Both the position numbers and the translations under genes were made by a program. The notes beneath the pieces are model-generated. The model had not been told where the DNA came from, searched no databases, and worked only from the letters and a program-made list of their open reading frames with translations. From CAVHIG01 sp963636105 (GTDB lineage Bacteria; Bacillota; Clostridia; Peptostreptococcales; Anaerovoracaceae), in assembly GCA_963636105.1 (NCBI GenBank), contig CAVHIG010000064.1, positions 1 through 8,223 of the forward strand: a stretch of DNA of 8,223 nt, in the 5' to 3' direction. How positions within the stretch are numbered: the stretch's first letter is position 1; the number at the start of each line of letters is the position of its first letter. Of this stretch, positions 4,906 to 8,223 are shown in pieces.

Positions 4906-6510
4906 CTATTTCTGCGGACCTGCCGCTACAAGAGCCTTGCCCGCAGGGTTTCCTTCATACTTTGCAAAGTTTGCGATAAATCTGCCCGCAAGGTCATTTG
5001 CCTTCTCGTCCCACTCAGAAGCCGACGCATAAGTGTCGCGAGGATCCAGAATGCCTGTATCCACACCCGTAAGCTCTGTAGTAATCTCAAAATTGAATAT
5101 CGGCAGCATCTTTGTAGGTGCCTTATTGATATCGCCGTTCAAAATCGCATCTATTATACCGCGTGTATCCTTGATTGATATACGCTTTCCTGTACCGTTC
5201 CAGCCTGTATTTACAAGATAAGCCTTTGCGCCGCTCATATGCATTCTCTTTACAAGCTCCTCCGCGTACTTTGTAGGATGCAGCTCAAGGAAGGCCTGTC
5301 CAAAGCATGCCGAGAATGTAGGTGTAGGCTCAGTGATTCCGCGCTCCGTACCCGCAAGCTTTGCCGTAAATCCGGAGAGGAAATAATACTGTGTCTGCTC
5401 CGGAGTCAGGATGGATACCGGAGGAAGCACGCCAAACGCGTCCGCTGACAAGAAAATTACATTCTTTGCGGCAGGCGCCGACGATACAGGACGCACGATA
5501 TTTTCAATATGATCGATAGGATAGGAAACTCTCGTATTCTCCGTCACGCTCTTGTCCGCGAAATCAATTTTGCCTTCCTTGTCTAAGGTAACGTTCTCGA
5601 GCAGTGCGTTGCGCTTGATCGCGTTGTAGATGTCAGGCTCCGAGTCCTTATCGAGGTTTATAACCTTTGCGTAGCAACCGCCCTCGAAATTGAATACACC
5701 CTTGTCATCCCAGCCGTGCTCATCATCGCCGATCAAAAGGCGCTTTGGATCTGTGGAGAGCGTAGTCTTGCCTGTACCGGAAAGGCCAAAGAATACTGCC
5801 GTATTTTCGCCGTTCATATCCGTATTTGCTGAGCAATGCATAGAAGCTATACCCTTTAAAGGCAGGTAGTAATTCATCATAGAGAACATACCCTTCTTCA
5901 TCTCGCCGCCGTACCAGGTATTTATAATGACCTGCTCACGGCTTGTGATATTGAATACTACGGCAGTCTCTGAATTGAGACCAAGCTCCTTATAATTTTC
6001 AACCTTTGCCTTGGAAGCATTGTATACTACAAAATCAGGCTCAAAGCTTGCAAGCTCTTCCTCTGTAGGACGTATAAACATATTCTTGATAAAATGTGCC
6101 TGCCATGCCACTTCCATAATGAAGCGCACCGCCATACGAGTGTCCTTATTTGTACCACAAAATGCGTCAACTACGAAAAGTCTCTTGTTTGACAGCTCGT
6201 CCTGAGCTATTTTCTTGACAGCTTCCCAAGTCTCTTTGCTAGCCGGGTGGTTGTCATTCTTGTACTCATCTGATGTCCACCATACAGTATCCTTGGAATT
6301 TTCATCCATTACGATAAACTTATCCTTAGGGGAACGGCCAGTGTATACGCCTGTCATTACGTTTACAGCGCCCAGCTCACTCAGCTGACCCTTCTCATAG
6401 CCTGTAAGCTCCGGCTTCATCTCTTCCTCGAAAAGCATTTCGAAGGAAGGATTGTATACAAGCTCCGTTGTCCCAGTGATACCATATTTGGTCAGATCCA
6501 CAATCGCCAT
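4906..6510 (-). CDS. pckA: ATP-dependent phosphoenolpyruvate carboxykinase
   Basis: Cytoplasmic enzyme of 534 aa, full length for the ATP-type family (EC 4.1.1.49), interconverting oxaloacetate + ATP and PEP + CO2 + ADP. In fermenting anaerobes it often runs toward oxaloacetate to supply C4 acids; direction here is not known. Seen: the substrate-binding Arg59 in YTGRSPKDK; WYGGEMKKGMFS at 199-210 with the metal-site Lys206; His225 in MHCSANTD; the P-loop GLSGTGKTT at 242-250; the metal-binding GDDEHGWDDKG at 261-271; and FNFEGGCYAK at 273-282. RVSYPIDHI near 327-335 carries the conserved arginine before the adenine-binding region, and TPTFSACFG lies at 396-404. All key residues are intact. 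Start ATG 6510 has an AGAGAGG site 11 nt upstream. It has its own promoter and probably leads a transcript including the nifU-like and cysteine-rich genes. Confidence 0.98.
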   Translation of the reverse strand: MAIVDLTKYGITGTTELVYNPSFEMLFEEEMKPELTGYEKGQLSELGAVNVMTGVYTGRSPKDKFIVMDENSKDTVWWTSDEYKNDNHPASKETWEAVKKIAQDELSNKRLFVVDAFCGTNKDTRMAVRFIMEVAWQAHFIKNMFIRPTEEELASFEPDFVVYNASKAKVENYKELGLNSETAVVFNITSREQVIINTWYGGEMKKGMFSMMNYYLPLKGIASMHCSANTDMNGENTAVFFGLSGTGKTTLSTDPKRLLIGDDEHGWDDKGVFNFEGGCYAKVINLDKDSEPDIYNAIKRNALLENVTLDKEGKIDFADKSVTENTRVSYPIDHIENIVRPVSSAPAAKNVIFLSADAFGVLPPVSILTPEQTQYYFLSGFTAKLAGTERGITEPTPTFSACFGQAFLELHPTKYAEELVKRMHMSGAKAYLVNTGWNGTGKRISIKDTRGIIDAILNGDINKAPTKMLPIFNFEITTELTGVDTGILDPRDTYASASEWDEKANDLAGRFIANFAKYEGNPAGKALVAAGPQK

Positions 6511-6575
6511 TTCAGTATTTACCTCTCTTATCCTCTTTTTTTAGTTACTTTGTTATACTTTATCAGACTACTTTT

Positions 6576-6589
6576 GTATATCTGTATAC
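6576..6589. promoter_or_regulatory. Candidate operator over the pckA transcription start
   Basis: GTATATCTGTATAC is a palindrome of GTATA and TATAC around a 4-nt centre. It starts 2 bp after the predicted -10 and spans the expected transcription start near 6584, a classic repressor position. No regulator gene is in the window, so the binder is unknown. Confidence 0.4.
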
Positions 6590-6590
6590 T

Positions 6591-6618
6591 AAAATACCAT
6601 TTTGGCATAAAAAGTCAA
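6591..6618 (-). promoter_or_regulatory. Promoter of pckA (extended -10)
   Basis: Minus-strand TTGACT (6618-6613) and TATTTT (6596-6591) are 16 nt apart, and TG stands one base before the -10, giving an extended -10 element. The start near 6584 leaves a leader of about 75 nt. Confidence 0.65.
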
Positions 6619-6666
6619 TAGCAAAATGCCCTTTTCATATTTGTTTTAGCATATAGTCATATAGAC

Positions 6667-6702
6667 AAAAATCTATAACTTCGCAAATACATAAAGCGTT
6701 AT
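6667..6702 (-). terminator. Weak terminator candidate after guaB
   Basis: Overlapping the guaB stop, ATAACGC on the minus strand (6702-6696) can pair with GCGAAGTTAT (6684-6675) with a small bulge. TAGATTTTTG follows. The stem is short and A/T-rich, so termination may be partial and some guaB transcripts may enter pckA. Confidence 0.35.
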
Positions 6703-8204
6703 CTATTGCTACCATTCGTATCCCTTAGGATTACGTCATGCGCGCCGCCCTCTACAATACTTGTAGCCGATACCAGCGTAAGCTTTGCCTTGTCCTGAAG
6801 CTCACGAATTGTAAGCGCGCCGCAGTTGCACATAGTCGACTTCACCTTTGAAAGCGACAGCTGTACATTGTCCTTTAAGCTTCCGGCATAAGGTACATAG
6901 GAGTCCACGCCTTCCTCAAAGCTCAGCTTGCTGTCACCGCCCATATCGTAGCGCTGCCAGTTTCTCGCTCTGTTTGAGCCCTCGCCCCAATATTCCTTGA
7001 CATAAGCGCCGTTTATTGTGAGCTTATTTGTCGGAGATTCATCAAATCGAGCAAAATATCTGCCCTGCATGATAAAGTCCGCACCCATAGCAAGAGCAAG
7101 AGTCATATGATAATCGTACACGATACCGCCGTCAGAGCAGATCGGCACATATATGCCCGTTCTCTTGTAATAATCATCTCTGGCCGCGGCCACCTCGATG
7201 ACTGCCGTAGCCTGTCCGCGGCCTATGCCCTTTGTCTCACGCGTAATGCATATAGAGCCACCGCCTATACCGACCTTCACGAAGTCTGCCCCCGCCTCTG
7301 CAAGGAACTCAAAGCCTTCCCTGTCTACGACGTTTCCTGCGCCTATCTTTACAGAATCACCGTACTTGTCTCTCACAAATTTCAAAGTGCGCGCCTGCCA
7401 CTCGGAAAAGCCCTCAGATGAGTCGATGCAAAGGATGTCCGCGCCCGCTTCTACGAGTGCCGGAATTCTCTGCTCGTAGTCTCTCGTATTTACGCCCGCG
7501 CCCACAAGATAGCGCTTCTGTGAGTCCAGAATCTCATTCGGATTCTCCTTGTGGCTGTCGTAGTCCTTGCGGAATACGAAGGAAGTCAGTCTCTGATTTT
7601 TGTCAATAATAGGAAGAGCATTGAGCTTGTGGTCCCAAAGGATGTCGTTTGCCTCGGAAAGGCTGATGCCCTCCTCACCATATATCAGCTCGTCAAAAGG
7701 TCGCATAAACTCCGAAACCTTCGTGTCGAGCGGGAGTCTGCTCACACGGTAGTCGCGGCTTGTCACAAGTCCGACCATCTTGCCGTCAGATGTACCGTCC
7801 TCCGTAACTGCCACTGTAGAATGCCCGGATTTTTTCTTGAGCTCAAGGATGTCCGCAAGAGTCTGATCCGGTCTGATGTTTGAATCGCTCGTCACAAAGC
7901 CGGCCTTGTATTTTTTTACATTTTTTACCATCTCGACCTGGCTTTCGATGGACTGCGACACAAAGATAAATGACACGCCGCCCTCCTTTGCGAGTGCGAT
8001 AGCCATCTTGTCGTCCGAAACCGACTGCATTACCGCCGATACAAGCGGAATATTGAGCGAAAGCGCCGGCTCCTCGCCCTTCTTAAACTTTACCATAGGC
8101 GTCCTCAGACTTACATTGTCCACCCTGCAATTTGCGTCCGAATAACCCGGCACCAGCAAATACTCACTAAACGTTCTCGACGGTTCCTTAAAAAATTGCG
8201 CCAT
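6699..8204 (-). CDS. guaB: IMP dehydrogenase, Tritrichomonas foetus-type
   Basis: Cytoplasmic enzyme of 501 aa oxidising IMP to XMP with NAD+, the committing step of GMP synthesis (EC 1.1.1.205). Domains: barrel part 1 (about 1-104), a CBS pair (about 105-220), then barrel part 2. Seen: Asp261 in CIDSSEGFSEW; the catalytic loop GIGGGSICITRETKG with Cys319; SDGG with Asp358; GRYFARF with Arg382; and the flap NRARNWQRYD with the Arg418-Tyr419 dyad. Unlike common bacterial GuaB (GPGSICTTR loop), this follows the T. foetus enzyme closely; as recalled, Cys319, Asp261, Asp358, Arg382, Arg418 and Tyr419 even keep the same numbers. Lys310 and Glu431, linked to low mycophenolic acid sensitivity in that enzyme, are also present. 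Start ATG 8204 is supported by AGGAGG at 8222-8217 and by an N-terminus (MAQFFKEPSRTFSEYLLVPG) like the family. The promoter lies outside the window. Confidence 0.98.
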   Translation of the reverse strand: MAQFFKEPSRTFSEYLLVPGYSDANCRVDNVSLRTPMVKFKKGEEPALSLNIPLVSAVMQSVSDDKMAIALAKEGGVSFIFVSQSIESQVEMVKNVKKYKAGFVTSDSNIRPDQTLADILELKKKSGHSTVAVTEDGTSDGKMVGLVTSRDYRVSRLPLDTKVSEFMRPFDELIYGEEGISLSEANDILWDHKLNALPIIDKNQRLTSFVFRKDYDSHKENPNEILDSQKRYLVGAGVNTRDYEQRIPALVEAGADILCIDSSEGFSEWQARTLKFVRDKYGDSVKIGAGNVVDREGFEFLAEAGADFVKVGIGGGSICITRETKGIGRGQATAVIEVAAARDDYYKRTGIYVPICSDGGIVYDYHMTLALAMGADFIMQGRYFARFDESPTNKLTINGAYVKEYWGEGSNRARNWQRYDMGGDSKLSFEEGVDSYVPYAGSLKDNVQLSLSKVKSTMCNCGALTIRELQDKAKLTLVSATSIVEGGAHDVILRDTNGSNR

Positions 8205-8216
8205 ACCTTCTATAAT

Positions 8217-8222
8217 CCTCCT
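8217..8222 (-). promoter_or_regulatory. Ribosome binding site of guaB
   Basis: AGGAGG on the minus strand lies 12 nt before the ATG, a slightly long gap. A second, shorter AAGG (8209-8206) stands 1 nt from the ATG and is too close to serve. Confidence 0.7.
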
Positions 8223-8223
8223 A

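Overview
The window is ordinary chromosomal sequence from a low-to-moderate GC Gram-positive anaerobe, most likely a clostridial member of the Bacillota. The grounds are strong AGGAGG-type ribosome binding sites, TTGACA/TATAAT-type promoters, a YdbC-type PC4 protein, an M29 aminopeptidase, a TGS-domain uridine kinase, an ATP-dependent PEP carboxykinase, and an IMP dehydrogenase of the Tritrichomonas foetus type. Genus or species cannot be assigned from the sequence alone.

Layout, left to right. A TGS/ThrRS-like uridine kinase family gene (110-1777, minus) and an M29 aminopeptidase gene (1985-3094, plus) are divergently transcribed from a 207-bp spacer. The aminopeptidase gene converges on a ydbC-like gene (3193-3513, minus), with a perfect 17-bp hairpin between them. 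ydbC has a near-consensus promoter at 3605-3633. The stretch 3532-4121 holds no intact gene. It contains that promoter, two related intrinsic terminators facing the minus strand, a duplicated 46-bp segment carrying a 3' gene remnant, and a 97-nt imperfect inverted repeat. Next, all on the minus strand and read right to left, come guaB (6699-8204), pckA (4906-6510) with its own promoter and a candidate operator, a NifU-type Fe-S protein gene (4459-4758), and a small cysteine-rich protein gene (4122-4379). A degenerate 27-bp tandem repeat separates pckA from the nifU-like gene. The cysteine-rich gene ends just before the proximal terminator.

Functionally the genes are core metabolism and housekeeping: GMP synthesis (guaB), PEP/oxaloacetate interconversion (pckA), Fe-S handling (NifU domain protein, perhaps with the cysteine-rich protein), peptide breakdown, nucleoside or related small-molecule phosphorylation, and single-stranded nucleic acid binding. 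No phage, transposase, CRISPR or defence gene is visible. The parts most worth a second look are non-coding: the duplicated gene-end/terminator unit at 3690-4160, whose two terminator stems differ in both arms yet each stay complementary; the hairpin between the copies; a GC-rich motif repeated at several gene ends; and the 27-bp tandem repeat.
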